From Leifsonia sp. EB41 (GTDB taxonomy: Bacteria; Actinomycetota; Actinomycetes; Actinomycetales; Microbacteriaceae): 64,000 nt of DNA. The number at the start of each line of letters is the position of its first letter. The first letter of the stretch is position 1. The position numbers and the translations under genes were made by a program. The stretch lies in assembly GCF_041262565.1 (NCBI RefSeq), contig NZ_JBGCCJ010000001.1, positions 1,364,001 through 1,428,000 of the forward strand, read 5' to 3'. Shown piece after piece: positions 18,513 to 27,463 of the stretch. The notes beneath the pieces are model-generated. The model searched no databases and had not been told where the DNA came from. It worked only from the letters and a program-made list of their open reading frames with translations.

Positions 18513-19826
18513 CTAGCGGCGGCGGCCGAGGTCCGCCGTCGGCGTCCGCGCGGTCTCCCGCGCGGTCAGCGCCGCCAGCGTCACGACCACCGCGATCACC
18601 GCGGTGAAGACCGAGATCACGATCCAGCCGTCGGGCCCGGTTCCGCCCATCGCCGTGACGATGCTCGGCGCGAAGCCGGCCATCAGGAAGCCGAGCTGCG
18701 TCCCGATCGCGACGCCCGAGAAGCGCACCTCGCGCGGGAACATCTCGTTGTAGAACGACGGCCAGACGGCGTTCGCCGCCGCGTACCCGCAGGAGAACAC
18801 CGCCACCGCCAGCAGGAAGGTGACCCAGACCTCCGAACCGGACATCGAGCGCAGGTAGAACGGCATCAGCACGGCGCTCGCCAGCGCGCCGTAGATGAAC
18901 ACGGGCTTCCGGCCGATCCGGTCGGCGAGCATCCCGAACAGCGGCTGCGTCACGAGCGCCACGATGTTCGCCACGACGACCAGCCAGAGCGTCACTGAGG
19001 CTGCAAGGCCCGCGTCCGTTCCGTACGCGATCGCCAGATTGCCGAACACCGTCGACACCGCCGCGATCATGGCGAGGAACACCACCCGCAGCACGTCCCG
19101 CCAGTGCGAGCGCAGCAGTCCGACCAGCGGCAGCTTCTCGATCTCGCCGCCCTCGGCCGCGCTGACGAACTCCGGCGACTCCGGCAGCGACCGGCGCACC
19201 ACGAACGCGACGACGACCACGACGGCCGACAGCCAGAACGGGATGCGCCAGCCCACCGAGTACAGCACATCCTCCGGCAGCGCCATGATCGGGATGAACG
19301 CGATGGCCGCGAGCACCTGGCCGCCCTGGGTGCCGGTCAGCGTCCACGACGTGAAGAAGGCGCGCCGGCCGTCCGGTGCGTGCTCCAGCGTCATGGAGCT
19401 CGCCCCGGCCTGCTCCCCTGCGGCCGACAGCCCCTGGAGCAGCCGGCAGAGCACCAGCAGCACGGGGGCGAGCCAGCCGACGGTCTCGAAGGTCGGCAGG
19501 CAGCCGATCGCGAAGGTGGAGAACCCCATCAGCGCGAGCGTGAAGACCAGCACCTTCCTGCGGCCGATGCGGTCGCCGAAGTGGCCGAGGACCACCGCGC
19601 CCACCGGACGCGCCACGTAGGCGAATCCGAACGTCGCGAACGACATCACCCGCGCTGTCGTGTCAGCGTCGGGGAAGAAGATGTGCGGGAAGATCAGGGC
19701 GGCGGCCGACCCGAAGATGAAGAAGTCGTAGTACTCGACGGCCGAGCCGAGGAATCCGGCGACGGCCGCGCGCACCGGAGTCCGCGTACGCGTGGGGGAT
19801 GGAGCGACGGTGGTCATCGTCGACAC
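18513..19826 (-). CDS. MHS-family MFS transporter, probably for shikimate/quinate or a related acid
   Basis: The 437-residue protein has 12 predicted transmembrane segments and the metabolite:H+ symporter signatures SAVEYYDFFIFGSAAALIFP, GHFGDRIGRRKVLVFT and GLSAAGEQAGASSMTLEHAP. Family members include ShiA (shikimate) and KgtP. It lies directly downstream of a TetR gene, which diverges from genes for shikimate dehydrogenase and 3-dehydroshikimate dehydratase. This makes quinate or shikimate the most likely substrate, by inference from context. Confidence 0.85.
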   Translation of the reverse strand: MSTMTTVAPSPTRTRTPVRAAVAGFLGSAVEYYDFFIFGSAAALIFPHIFFPDADTTARVMSFATFGFAYVARPVGAVVLGHFGDRIGRRKVLVFTLALMGFSTFAIGCLPTFETVGWLAPVLLVLCRLLQGLSAAGEQAGASSMTLEHAPDGRRAFFTSWTLTGTQGGQVLAAIAFIPIMALPEDVLYSVGWRIPFWLSAVVVVVAFVVRRSLPESPEFVSAAEGGEIEKLPLVGLLRSHWRDVLRVVFLAMIAAVSTVFGNLAIAYGTDAGLAASVTLWLVVVANIVALVTQPLFGMLADRIGRKPVFIYGALASAVLMPFYLRSMSGSEVWVTFLLAVAVFSCGYAAANAVWPSFYNEMFPREVRFSGVAIGTQLGFLMAGFAPSIVTAMGGTGPDGWIVISVFTAVIAVVVTLAALTARETARTPTADLGRRR

Positions 19827-19874
19827 TCGTTTCTTTGGTAGCTGTTTCGATCCGCCGGGCGCGCCCGGTACGGA

Positions 19875-20516
19875 TCAACGGTCCGCGGTGAGGAGCGCGA
19901 CGATCATGTCGCCGAGCATCCGCCGGTAGTGGCCGGCGCGCGACTGGTTCAGCAGATCGCGGCCGAAGAGGTACCCGAACGTGTGGCGGTTGGCCACCGG
20001 GAACACGCAGAAGGAGCTGATCGCCATGTGCACGTCTGTGGCGTCGATGTCGTCGCGGAACACGCCAGCAGCCCGTCCGCGCCGCAGCACCTCGTCGATC
20101 AGCTCGAGAGCGGGGAGCGCCAGGCTCTCCGGCTCGCCCACCTCGCGCAGGAACGCGGCGCGGTGGATGTTCTCGATCGCCACGAGCCGCACGAAGTCCT
20201 GGCGGCTGGTGTGGTGGTCGAAGGTCCGTTCGGCGATGGCGCGGATGGCCTCCACCGGCGCGAGATCGGAGACGTCGAGCTGCTGCTCGTAGCCGCGCAT
20301 CTCGGCGTAGGCGGCCTCCAGCACGCTCACGTAGAGCTGCTCCTTGCCGCCGAAGTAGTAGTAGATCATCCGCTTCGTCGTGGACATCCGCCGTGCGATC
20401 TCGTCCACGCGGGCTCCGGAGAAACCGCGGTCGGCGAACTCCTGGGACGCGACGGCGAGGATCTCGGCGCGCGTGCGCTCCGCGTCGCGGATCCGCTCGT
20501 GATCCAGCCGGGCCAT
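19875..20516 (-). CDS. TetR-family regulator of the quinate/shikimate locus
   Basis: The 213-residue protein has an N-terminal TetR HTH (AEILAVASQEFADRGFSGARVDEIARRMSTTKRMIYYYFGGKEQLYVSVL), followed by a ligand domain with VRLVAIENIHRAAFL. It is divergent from the shikimate dehydrogenase gene and upstream of the MHS transporter. An imperfect 22-bp palindrome in the divergent gap is its likely operator. The inducer is probably a pathway intermediate such as quinate, shikimate or protocatechuate; this is inference. Confidence 0.88.
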   Translation of the reverse strand: MARLDHERIRDAERTRAEILAVASQEFADRGFSGARVDEIARRMSTTKRMIYYYFGGKEQLYVSVLEAAYAEMRGYEQQLDVSDLAPVEAIRAIAERTFDHHTSRQDFVRLVAIENIHRAAFLREVGEPESLALPALELIDEVLRRGRAAGVFRDDIDATDVHMAISSFCVFPVANRHTFGYLFGRDLLNQSRAGHYRRMLGDMIVALLTADR

Positions 20517-20529
20517 CCCGCCTCCTCGC

Positions 20530-20551
20530 TAATGAACTATCTGGTACGTTA
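20530..20551. promoter_or_regulatory. Imperfect 22-bp palindrome, probable TetR operator
   Basis: The segment starts TAATGAAC and ends GTACGTTA, and 14 of 22 positions are symmetric. It lies 13 bp upstream of the TetR start and 59 bp upstream of the aroE-type start, so it could control both directions. Confidence 0.55.
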
Positions 20552-20610
20552 AGAAACCCCGTGGCGCTTTGTCAAGCGGCGCGGTTCCGCACGATGGTCG
20601 AGGAGGACGC

Positions 20611-21507
20611 ATGAGCGTGGTCGGAGAGTCGTACCTGGTCGGTCTCCTGGGCGACGGCGTCCTGCCCTCGCTGACACCTCCGCTGCACGAGCGGGAGGCC
20701 GACGAGCACGGGCTGCGCTACCTCTACCGCCCCATCGACCTGCTGGCACTCGACACCGAGGGACAGGACCTGGATCCGATCCTCGAGTGGCTCCTCGACG
20801 CAGCGATGCAGCTCGGGTTCGACGCGGTCAACATCACCCACCCGTTCAAACAGCGCGTTCTGCGCTACCTCGATGCCACGTCGCCTTCTGCCGAATCCAT
20901 CGGAGCGGTCAACACCGTCCTCCTCACCGGCGGTCGGCGTATCGGGCACAACACCGACGTGAGCGGTTTCGCGTCCGCGCTCCGGGATGGGCTTCCAGGC
21001 GCTCCCCTGGATCATGTGGTGGTGATCGGCGCCGGGGGCGCGGGCGCCGCCGTGACGAGTGCCCTCCTTCAAGCGGGCGCGCTCCGCGTCACCATCGCCG
21101 ATCTCAGCGCCGCGCGCGCGGACGCACTGGCAGCGAGCCTCACTCCCCGATTCCCGGAGGCCGTCATCCGCGGCATCGACTCGATCGCGCTCCCTGAGGA
21201 GCTGAGCCATGGGACGGATGCCGTCACGGGACTGGTCAACGCCAGCTTCGTCGGCATGCACACCCATCCCGGCATCCCCCTCGACCCCGCGCTGCTGCGG
21301 CCGAGCCTCTGGGTGGCGGACGTCGTCTACCGGCCGGTCGACACCGAGCTCGTGCGCGCAGCACGGGAGGCCGGCTGCCGCACGCTCGACGGCGGCGGCA
21401 TGGCCGTCGGCCAGGCGGCGGACGCGTTCCAGCTCATCACCGGCGTCGAGCCCGACCGGGAGCGGATGCGCGCCCACTTCGCCGAGATGATCCGGGAGGG
21501 CCGCTGA
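20611..21507 (+). CDS. Shikimate (quinate/shikimate) dehydrogenase family protein
   Basis: The 298-residue enzyme has the substrate-binding PSLTPPLHE (replacing SxSPxxHN), NITHPFKQRVLRYLD with the catalytic lysine, and HNTDVSGF. The NAD(P) loop is VVIGAGGAGAAVTSALLQAG. ADLSAARADAL after the second strand has Asp rather than the NRT typical of NADP-binding AroE, suggesting NAD use and a catabolic role. The ATG at 20611 follows GGAGG with 5-6 nt spacing. The stop overlaps the start of the next gene. It probably oxidises quinate or shikimate to dehydroquinate or dehydroshikimate. Confidence 0.88.
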   Translation: MSVVGESYLVGLLGDGVLPSLTPPLHEREADEHGLRYLYRPIDLLALDTEGQDLDPILEWLLDAAMQLGFDAVNITHPFKQRVLRYLDATSPSAESIGAVNTVLLTGGRRIGHNTDVSGFASALRDGLPGAPLDHVVVIGAGGAGAAVTSALLQAGALRVTIADLSAARADALAASLTPRFPEAVIRGIDSIALPEELSHGTDAVTGLVNASFVGMHTHPGIPLDPALLRPSLWVADVVYRPVDTELVRAAREAGCRTLDGGGMAVGQAADAFQLITGVEPDRERMRAHFAEMIREGR

Positions 21508-23291
21508 TGCGCACCTCCATCGCGACGGTCTGCCTGTCCGGGACGCTCGTCGACAAGCTGCACGCCATCGCCGACGCCGGGTTCGACGCCGTGGAGGTCT
21601 TCGAGCCCGACCTGATCGCCGCACCGCAGTCGCCAGAGGAGGTGCGGGCGCTCTGCGACCGGCTCGGCCTGCGGATCGCGCTCTACCAGCCGTTCCGCGA
21701 CGCCGAGGGAGTGACCGAGCCGGAGTTCGCGCAGATCCTGCGCCGGGCGGAGGCGAAGTTCGTGCTCATGGACCGGCTCGGTGTCGACACGGTGCTGGTG
21801 TGCAGCAACGTCGCCACCGCCTCGATCGACGACGACGCGGTCTCCGCGGCCCAGCTCGCCCGCCTCGCCGACCGCGCGGACGCGCACGGCAAGCGTCTCG
21901 CGTTCGAAGCGCTGGCCTGGGGACGGTACATCGACGACTACCGGCGCGCCTGGCGCATCGTGGAGCGGGCCGACCATCCCGCGCTGGGCTTGTGCCTGGA
22001 CAGCTTCCACATCCTCTCCCGCGGCCACGACCCTGCGGACATCGAGCGGATCCCCGGCGAGAAGATCTTCTTCGTCCAGGTCGCCGACGCCCCGCTGCTG
22101 TCGATGGACGTGCTCTCCTGGAGCCGGCACCACCGCCTGTTCCCGGGCGAGGGCGGCTTCGACCTCCCCGCGTTCGTCGGCCACACCCTGCGAGCCGGTT
22201 ACACCGGTCCGCTGTCGCTGGAGGTCTTCAACGACGTCTTCCGGCAGACCGATCCGGCCCGGACCGCCCGGCACGCCCGCCGATCGCTCACCGTCCTGGA
22301 AGACGCGCTCGAGAGCGGCGCTGCCCGCCCCGCTGCCGAGCCCCGCGAGCTCGACCAGGTGGAGGTCAAGGCGCACGACACCGACACCGTGGCCGTCGTG
22401 CTGGAGCGGATCGGTTTCGCGCCGCGCGGCCGCCACGTCACGAAGCCGGCCTGGCTCTACGCCGCCGGCGAGGCCCGGATCGTCCTCAACGAGCACAACG
22501 CCGCAGGCAGCAGCCCGCACGTCGCCGGTTTCGGTATCCGCACCGACCGGCCGGAGGAGGCCGCCGCCCGCGCGGAGCGCCTCGGCGCGAAACGCGCGTA
22601 CCGCCGCGTGCTTGACGGGGAGGCCGACCTCCCGGCCGTGCTCGCGCCCGACGGCACCGAGATCCTGGTCAGCGGTCCGGAGAGCAGCCCGGCCTGGCCG
22701 GACGAGTTCGCCGGCGGACGCGGAACGCCGGACCCTGCGATCCGCGGCATCGACCACGTCAACCTCACCGAGCCCGCCGCCGACATCGAGGAGGCCGTGC
22801 TGTTCTACGGCACAGCGCTCGGCCTCGCCCGCGAGTCATCGGCGGAGCTGGCCGGCCCGGCCGGCCTGGTCCGCAGCCAGGTGCTCCGCTCGGGCGACGG
22901 AGCGGTGCGCCTCGCGCTGAACGTCGTCCCGCCGCTCGCGGAACGCGCGGCAACAGCGGCGCAGCGGCACGCGCAGCACGTCGCGATCGCGTGCGACGAC
23001 CTCCACGGGCTGATCGGCCGCGCGCGAGCGCGGGGACTGCGCACTGTCCCGGTCTCGGCGAACTACTACGACGACCTCGCCGCCCGCTTCGAGCTGCCGC
23101 CGGGCGAACTGGAGCGGCTCCGGGAGGCCGGGCTGCTCTACGACCGAGACGCGGCGGGCGAGTACCTGCACTGCTACACCGAGACGGTCGGCTCCGTGTT
23201 CTTCGAGCTGGTCGAGCGGCGCGGTCGCTACGACGGCTTCGGCGCCGCCAACACGCCGGTGCGGCTCACCGCGCAGCACAGAACCGCCTGA
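21507..23291 (+). CDS. QuiC-type 3-dehydroshikimate dehydratase fused to an HPPD-like domain
   Basis: The 594-residue fusion has an N-terminal xylose-isomerase-like TIM barrel (about 1-275). Its putative metal ligands are E134 (FEALAWG), D165 (CLDSFH), Q191 (FFVQVADAP) and E239 (LSLEVFND). The C-terminal half (about 285-590) is a vicinal-oxygen-chelate domain like 4-hydroxyphenylpyruvate dioxygenase. It retains a plausible 2-His-1-Glu triad in GIDHVNLT, QHVAIACDD and VFFELVERR. Family members convert 3-dehydroshikimate to protocatechuate; the role of the HPPD-like half is unclear. Coupled to the preceding dehydrogenase gene by TGATG, it completes a quinate/shikimate to protocatechuate route. 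Confidence 0.88.
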   Translation: MRTSIATVCLSGTLVDKLHAIADAGFDAVEVFEPDLIAAPQSPEEVRALCDRLGLRIALYQPFRDAEGVTEPEFAQILRRAEAKFVLMDRLGVDTVLVCSNVATASIDDDAVSAAQLARLADRADAHGKRLAFEALAWGRYIDDYRRAWRIVERADHPALGLCLDSFHILSRGHDPADIERIPGEKIFFVQVADAPLLSMDVLSWSRHHRLFPGEGGFDLPAFVGHTLRAGYTGPLSLEVFNDVFRQTDPARTARHARRSLTVLEDALESGAARPAAEPRELDQVEVKAHDTDTVAVVLERIGFAPRGRHVTKPAWLYAAGEARIVLNEHNAAGSSPHVAGFGIRTDRPEEAAARAERLGAKRAYRRVLDGEADLPAVLAPDGTEILVSGPESSPAWPDEFAGGRGTPDPAIRGIDHVNLTEPAADIEEAVLFYGTALGLARESSAELAGPAGLVRSQVLRSGDGAVRLALNVVPPLAERAATAAQRHAQHVAIACDDLHGLIGRARARGLRTVPVSANYYDDLAARFELPPGELERLREAGLLYDRDAAGEYLHCYTETVGSVFFELVERRGRYDGFGAANTPVRLTAQHRTA

Positions 23292-23307
23292 CCACGGCGC
23301 GACAACG

Positions 23308-23345
23308 CGAAACGCCCCGTATCCGTTCGGATGCGGGGCGTTTCG
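23308..23345. terminator. Bidirectional terminator hairpin between quiC-type gene and rplQ
   Basis: Two 18-nt arms (23308-23325 and 23328-23345) pair with one mismatch around TT. The outer CGAAA/TTTCG gives a T-containing end on both strands. It serves both convergent genes. Confidence 0.8.
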
Positions 23346-23360
23346 ACAGAGTAGCGGAGG

Positions 23361-23921
23361 TCAGGCCTTCTCGGCCTCGGCCTCAGCGGTGGTCTCCTCG
23401 GCGGCCTCGGCGTCGCCGGTGGCCTCCTCGACGACCTCGGCCTCAGCGGCGGCGGTCTCCTCGGACGTGGTGTCCTCGTCGGCCTCTTCCTCGACGACGG
23501 GCTCCTCGACCGGGGCGGCCTTCGGCGCGGCGGCCTTCTTGGTCGACTTGGCCTTCGGGGCGACGGGCTCGAGCACGAGCTCGATCTGCGCCATCGGCGC
23601 GTTGTCGCCCTTGCGGTAGCCGAGCTTCGTGATGCGGGTGTAGCCGCCCTCACGCTCCGCGACCAGCGGCGCGATCTCGGTGAAGAGCTCGTGCACGACG
23701 GACTTGTCGCCGATGACCGCGAGAACGCGACGGCGGGCGTGCAGGTCGCCGCGCTTCGCGAACGTGATCAGACGCTCGGCGTAGGGACGCAGGCGCTTGG
23801 CCTTGGTCTCGGTCGTCTTGATGCTCTTGTGCGTGAACAGCGCAGCAGCCAGGTTGGCGAGCATGAGGCGCTCGTGCGCGGGGCCGCCTCCGAGGCGGGG
23901 GCCCTTGGTGGGCTTAGGCAT
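23361..23921 (-). CDS. rplQ: 50S ribosomal protein L17 with long charged C-terminal tail
   Basis: Residues 1-120 are a standard L17 ([62 protein letters not shown]). Residues 121-137 are Lys/Ala-rich, and 138-186 are strongly acidic (many Glu and Ala). The core alone is the usual length, so the 66-residue tail is an addition. It is the last gene of the superoperon, 49 bp after rpoA, and ends at a hairpin terminator. Confidence 0.96.
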   Translation of the reverse strand: MPKPTKGPRLGGGPAHERLMLANLAAALFTHKSIKTTETKAKRLRPYAERLITFAKRGDLHARRRVLAVIGDKSVVHELFTEIAPLVAEREGGYTRITKLGYRKGDNAPMAQIELVLEPVAPKAKSTKKAAAPKAAPVEEPVVEEEADEDTTSEETAAAEAEVVEEATGDAEAAEETTAEAEAEKA

Positions 23922-23970
23922 GATCGGTTATCTCCAGTAGTGAAAAGTCGAAGGCTTCGCTGACGCGGCC

Positions 23971-24969
23971 TCAGATGGTGGTGGACTCGTCCTCGTCGTA
24001 CCCGCTGTAGAAGTGGGCGCCGTCGAACCCGGGAACCGAGTCCTTCAGCGACAGGCCCATCTCGGTCAGCTTGTCCTTGACCTCATCCACCGACTTCTGA
24101 CCGAAGTTGCGGATGTTCATGAGCTGCGTCTCCGACAGCGAGACGAGCTCGCTGACGGTGTTGATGCCCTCGCGCTTGAGGCAGTTGTACGACCGGACCG
24201 ACAGGTCGAGGTCCTCGATCGGCATCGACAGCTCGGAGCTGAGCACCTGGTCGACCGGCGCGGGGCCGATCTCGATGCCCTCGGCCGCGCTGTTGAGCTC
24301 GCGGGCCAGACCGAACAGCTCGGTCAGCGTGCGGCCGGCGGACGCGATGGCGTCGCGCGGGCTGATCGCAGGCTTGGTCTCGACGTCGACCACGAGGCGG
24401 TCGAAGTCGGTGCGCTCGCCGGCACGGGTGGCCTCGACGCGGTAGGTGACCTTGAGGACCGGGGAGTAGATCGAGTCGATCGGGATCTGGCCCGCCTCGC
24501 TGTACTCGTTGCGGTTCTGCTGGGCCGAGACGTAGCCGCGGCCGCGCTCGATGGTGAGCTCGACCTCGAACTTCGCCTTGTCGTTCAGGGTGGCGATGAC
24601 CAGCTCGGGGTTGTGGATCTCCACGCCCGCCGGAGCCGAGATGTCGGCCGCGGTGACCTGGCCGGAGCCGGTCTTGCGGAGGTAGGCGGTGATCGGCTCG
24701 TCGTGCTCGCTGGAGACGACCAGGCCCTTGATGTTCAGGATGATCTCGGTGACATCCTCCTTGACACCAGGGACGGTGCTGAACTCGTGCAGCACGCCGT
24801 CGATGCGGATGCTGGTGACGGCGGCGCCCGGGATGGAGGAGAGCAGGGTGCGGCGAAGCGAGTTGCCGAGCGTGTAGCCGAAGCCCGGCTCGAGCGGCTC
24901 GATGACGAACCGCGAGCGGAACTCGGAGATGTTCTCTTCGGTGAGCGTAGGACGCTGTGCAATGAGCAC
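23971..24969 (-). CDS. rpoA: DNA-directed RNA polymerase subunit alpha
   Basis: The 332-residue subunit begins [45 protein letters not shown]. It has an N-terminal dimerisation domain and a C-terminal domain near residues 245-315, containing [38 protein letters not shown], which contacts UP elements and activators. Length is normal. It lies between rpsK and rplQ as in most bacteria. Confidence 0.98.
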   Translation of the reverse strand: MLIAQRPTLTEENISEFRSRFVIEPLEPGFGYTLGNSLRRTLLSSIPGAAVTSIRIDGVLHEFSTVPGVKEDVTEIILNIKGLVVSSEHDEPITAYLRKTGSGQVTAADISAPAGVEIHNPELVIATLNDKAKFEVELTIERGRGYVSAQQNRNEYSEAGQIPIDSIYSPVLKVTYRVEATRAGERTDFDRLVVDVETKPAISPRDAIASAGRTLTELFGLARELNSAAEGIEIGPAPVDQVLSSELSMPIEDLDLSVRSYNCLKREGINTVSELVSLSETQLMNIRNFGQKSVDEVKDKLTEMGLSLKDSVPGFDGAHFYSGYDEDESTTI

Positions 24970-25039
24970 TATTGATTCCTTTCGGCTGAGTGTCCGCTAT
25001 ATGACACTCGCGTGAGTGAGGTGGGGTTCGTCACGCCGT

Positions 25040-25069
25040 CAGGCGGCGGTCCTGGAGGACCGCCGCCTG
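25040..25069 (-). other. Strong stem-loop in the rpsK-rpoA spacer
   Basis: Perfect 13-bp arms (25040-25052, 25057-25069) enclose a 4-nt loop, 19 bp past the rpsK stop. No T-run follows. It could be an attenuator or an RNA-processing or stability element between rpsK and rpoA. Confidence 0.7.
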
Positions 25070-25087
25070 GGCGGACGTGGAAGAGAA

Positions 25088-25486
25088 CTAGACGCGGCGA
25101 CGCTTCGGCGGGCGGCAGCCGTTGTGCGCCTGGGGGGTGACGTCGTTGATCGAGCCCACCTCGAGGCCGGCGGCCTGGAGCGAACGGATCGCGGTCTCGC
25201 GGCCCGAGCCCGGGCCCTTGACGAAGACGTCGACCTTCTTCATCCCGTGCTCCTGCGCCTGGCGGGCGGCCGACTCGGCTGCCAACTGCGCGGCGAACGG
25301 GGTGGACTTGCGCGAGCCCTTGAAACCAACTCCACCGGAGGACGCCCACGAGATGACCGCACCGGTGGTGTCGGTGATCGAGACGATGGTGTTGTTGAAG
25401 GTGCTCTTGATGTGGGCCTGGCCCACAGCGATGTTCTTCTTTTCCTTCTTGCGCGGCTTGCGAGCGGCCGACTTGGGTGCTGCCAT
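25088..25486 (-). CDS. rpsK: 30S ribosomal protein S11
   Basis: The 132-residue protein shows [53 protein letters not shown] and the end [13 protein letters not shown]. The N-terminal 16 residues are Lys/Ala-rich. It lies 29 bp after rpsM. Confidence 0.97.
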   Translation of the reverse strand: MAAPKSAARKPRKKEKKNIAVGQAHIKSTFNNTIVSITDTTGAVISWASSGGVGFKGSRKSTPFAAQLAAESAARQAQEHGMKKVDVFVKGPGSGRETAIRSLQAAGLEVGSINDVTPQAHNGCRPPKRRRV

Positions 25487-25515
25487 GATGTTTCTCCTTC
25501 AGTCCTGGTGTCGGC

Positions 25516-25890
25516 CTAGCGAGCCTTCTTCTTACCGGCGACGGTACGCTTCGGGCCCTTGCGGGTACGCGCGTTCGTCTTGGTTCGCTGGCCGCGGACC
25601 GGGAGGCCCTTGCGGTGGCGGATGCCCTCGTAGCTGCCGATCTCGACCTTGCGGCGGATGTCGGCGGCGACCTCGCGGCGGAGGTCACCCTCGACCTTGA
25701 AGTTGCCTTCGATGTAGTCGCGCAGTGCGACGAGCTGGTCGTCGGTCAGGTCCTTGACGCGAATGTCGCCCGAGATCTCGGTCTCGCGAAGGGTCTGCAG
25801 CGCACGAGTGCGCCCGACGCCGTAGATGTAGGTGAGTGCGACCTCCACGCGCTTCTCGCGCGGGATGTCGACGCCTGCTAGACGTGCCAT
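25516..25890 (-). CDS. rpsM: 30S ribosomal protein S13
   Basis: The 124-residue protein starts [26 protein letters not shown]. The ATG at 25890 follows ACAGGAGAAGCC; a longer in-frame reading exists but lacks similarity. It ends in the basic [23 protein letters not shown], the tail that touches tRNA. Confidence 0.97.
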   Translation of the reverse strand: MARLAGVDIPREKRVEVALTYIYGVGRTRALQTLRETEISGDIRVKDLTDDQLVALRDYIEGNFKVEGDLRREVAADIRRKVEIGSYEGIRHRKGLPVRGQRTKTNARTRKGPKRTVAGKKKAR

Positions 25891-26039
25891 GGTGTGGCTT
25901 CTCCTGTGATGAGTGGAGGTCTTCAGCGGTCCCGGTGCCCCGGCCTCCTCCGAGGGTGTCCCCCGCATTCGCGCTAGACGGATGCGGGTTCTGGGATCGC
26001 TTCGTATTCAGTTGGGTGGTGCTGGTACTGCTGCTGCGA

Positions 26040-26153
26040 TCAGCCCTGGCGCTGCTTGTGGCGCGGGTTCTCGCAGATGACCATGACCCGGCCGTTGCGA
26101 CGGATGACCTTGCACTTGTCGCAGATCTTCTTGACGGAGGGGTTGACCTTCAT
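26040..26153 (-). CDS. rpmJ: 50S ribosomal protein L36
   Basis: This 37-residue zinc-ribbon protein reads [19 protein letters not shown] at the start and ends [10 protein letters not shown]. The zinc ligands C11, C14, C27 and H32 are all present, so it is the zinc-binding (C+) form. Zinc-replete growth normally uses this form; a C- paralogue may exist elsewhere. It is 79 bp after infA and 149 bp before rpsM. Confidence 0.95.
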   Translation of the reverse strand: MKVNPSVKKICDKCKVIRRNGRVMVICENPRHKQRQG

Positions 26154-26232
26154 TGTGCTGTTACCTTTGTTCGCTGTCCTCGTACCTCGCCAGGGGCTAC
26201 CCGGTGGCGTGGCCGTTACTTACAGCAGTCCG

Positions 26233-26454
26233 TTACTTGTAGCGGTAGACGATCCGGCCGCGGGTCAGATCGTAGGGGCTCAGCTCCACGATCACGCGGT
26301 CCTCGGGGAGGATACGGATGTAGTGCTGACGCATCTTGCCTGAGATGTGGGCAAGAACCTTGTGACCGTTGGTCAGCTCCACGCGGAACATCGCGTTGGG
26401 GAGCGCCTCGATCACAGATCCTTCGATCTCGATGACACCGTCTTTCTTGGCCAT
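26233..26454 (-). CDS. infA: Translation initiation factor IF-1
   Basis: The 73-residue OB-fold protein reads [20 protein letters not shown], then [22 protein letters not shown] and [15 protein letters not shown]. Length and sequence are standard. It is the first gene after its own promoter at 26545-26574, which therefore drives infA-rpmJ-rpsM-rpsK-rpoA-rplQ separately from the upstream adk-map segment. Confidence 0.98.
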   Translation of the reverse strand: MAKKDGVIEIEGSVIEALPNAMFRVELTNGHKVLAHISGKMRQHYIRILPEDRVIVELSPYDLTRGRIVYRYK

Positions 26455-26544
26455 AGCCTCACTGTCGCTATTAGTAGTGGTTTGCTGGTCGTGCGTTGAC
26501 TGGCGCCGGACATGCAGAAAGCACGCCTAAGACACCAAGGATCA

Positions 26545-26574
26545 ATCTTATGGGATACCGGCGCATTTCGCCAA
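26545..26574 (-). promoter_or_regulatory. Promoter of infA-rpmJ-rpsM (TTGGCG - 18 nt - TAAGAT)
   Basis: On the minus strand TTGGCG (26569-26574) and TAAGAT (26545-26550) are separated by 18 nt. The -10 is followed by TGATCCTTGGTGTC, nearly the same as after the rplM -10. The predicted leader is about 85 nt. Confidence 0.7.
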
Positions 26575-26627
26575 TTCTGGTCTATCATCTGCGCCTGCTC
26601 TGAGCGAACAAGGCCCGGAACGGCGGC

Positions 26628-27458
26628 CTACGGGATCGGCGTCGGCGTGATCCCGAACGGCGCGAGCCCTTCGGCCCCGCCGTCGACCGCCGTCAGCACC
26701 CAGATGCCGTCGGCGTGCACCGCGACGCTGTGCTCCCAGTGCGCGGCGGCCGAGCCGTCCTCGGTGGCGACGGTCCAGCCGTCGTCCTTCACGTAGGTGT
26801 CCTGGTCCCCCAGCACCACCATCGGCTCGATCGCGACCACGAGACCAGGGCGGACCTCCGGGCCCTTGGAGCGCACCCGGTAGTTGAACACCGGAGGATC
26901 CTCGTGCATGCGACGGCCGATGCCGTGGCCGATGTAGTCGGTGAGGATGCCGTAGTCGCCCTGCGACATGATGTGGTCCTCGACCGCCTCGCCCACCTCG
27001 TTGAGGTGCCGGGCGCTCGCGAGCCGCGCGATGCCGTGCCAGAGCGACTGCTCGGTGACCTCCGACAGCTTCCGCCGCTCGGCGACACGCTCCGGGTGGG
27101 CCGGGTCGGGCAGCACGAACGTCCGCGCAGCGTCGCCGTTCCAGCCCTCCTGGATGGCGCCGCTGTCGACCGACAGGATGTCACCCGGCTGCAGCAGACG
27201 CGCCCCGGGGATGCCGTGCACGACCTCGTCGTTGACCGACGCGCAGATCGTGTGGTGGTAACCCGCCTCCAGCTTGAAGTTGGACTTCCCGCCGAGCGCT
27301 TCGATCGCGGCCTCGGCGATCCGGTCGAGCTCCAGAGTGGAGACGCCGGCGGCCACGGCTGCGGCAACGGCGTCGAGGGACGCCGCAGTCGCCCGCCCCG
27401 GCGCGACCATGAGTCGGAGCTGGGCGGGCGACTTGTAGATCGACCGACGCAGTGCCAT
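26628..27458 (-). CDS. map: Type I methionine aminopeptidase
   Basis: The 276-residue metalloprotease removes initiator methionine. The five metal ligands are visible: two Asp in DSGAIQEGWNGDAARTF, His in GHGIGRRMHEDP, Glu in VAIEPMV and Glu in VATEDGSAAAHWEH. The substrate-site histidine is in ASVNDEVVHGIPG or YHHTICAS. No N-terminal SH3-binding extension is present. The start is 5 bp after the adk stop. Confidence 0.96.
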   Translation of the reverse strand: MALRRSIYKSPAQLRLMVAPGRATAASLDAVAAAVAAGVSTLELDRIAEAAIEALGGKSNFKLEAGYHHTICASVNDEVVHGIPGARLLQPGDILSVDSGAIQEGWNGDAARTFVLPDPAHPERVAERRKLSEVTEQSLWHGIARLASARHLNEVGEAVEDHIMSQGDYGILTDYIGHGIGRRMHEDPPVFNYRVRSKGPEVRPGLVVAIEPMVVLGDQDTYVKDDGWTVATEDGSAAAHWEHSVAVHADGIWVLTAVDGGAEGLAPFGITPTPIP

Positions 27459-27463
27459 CGACG

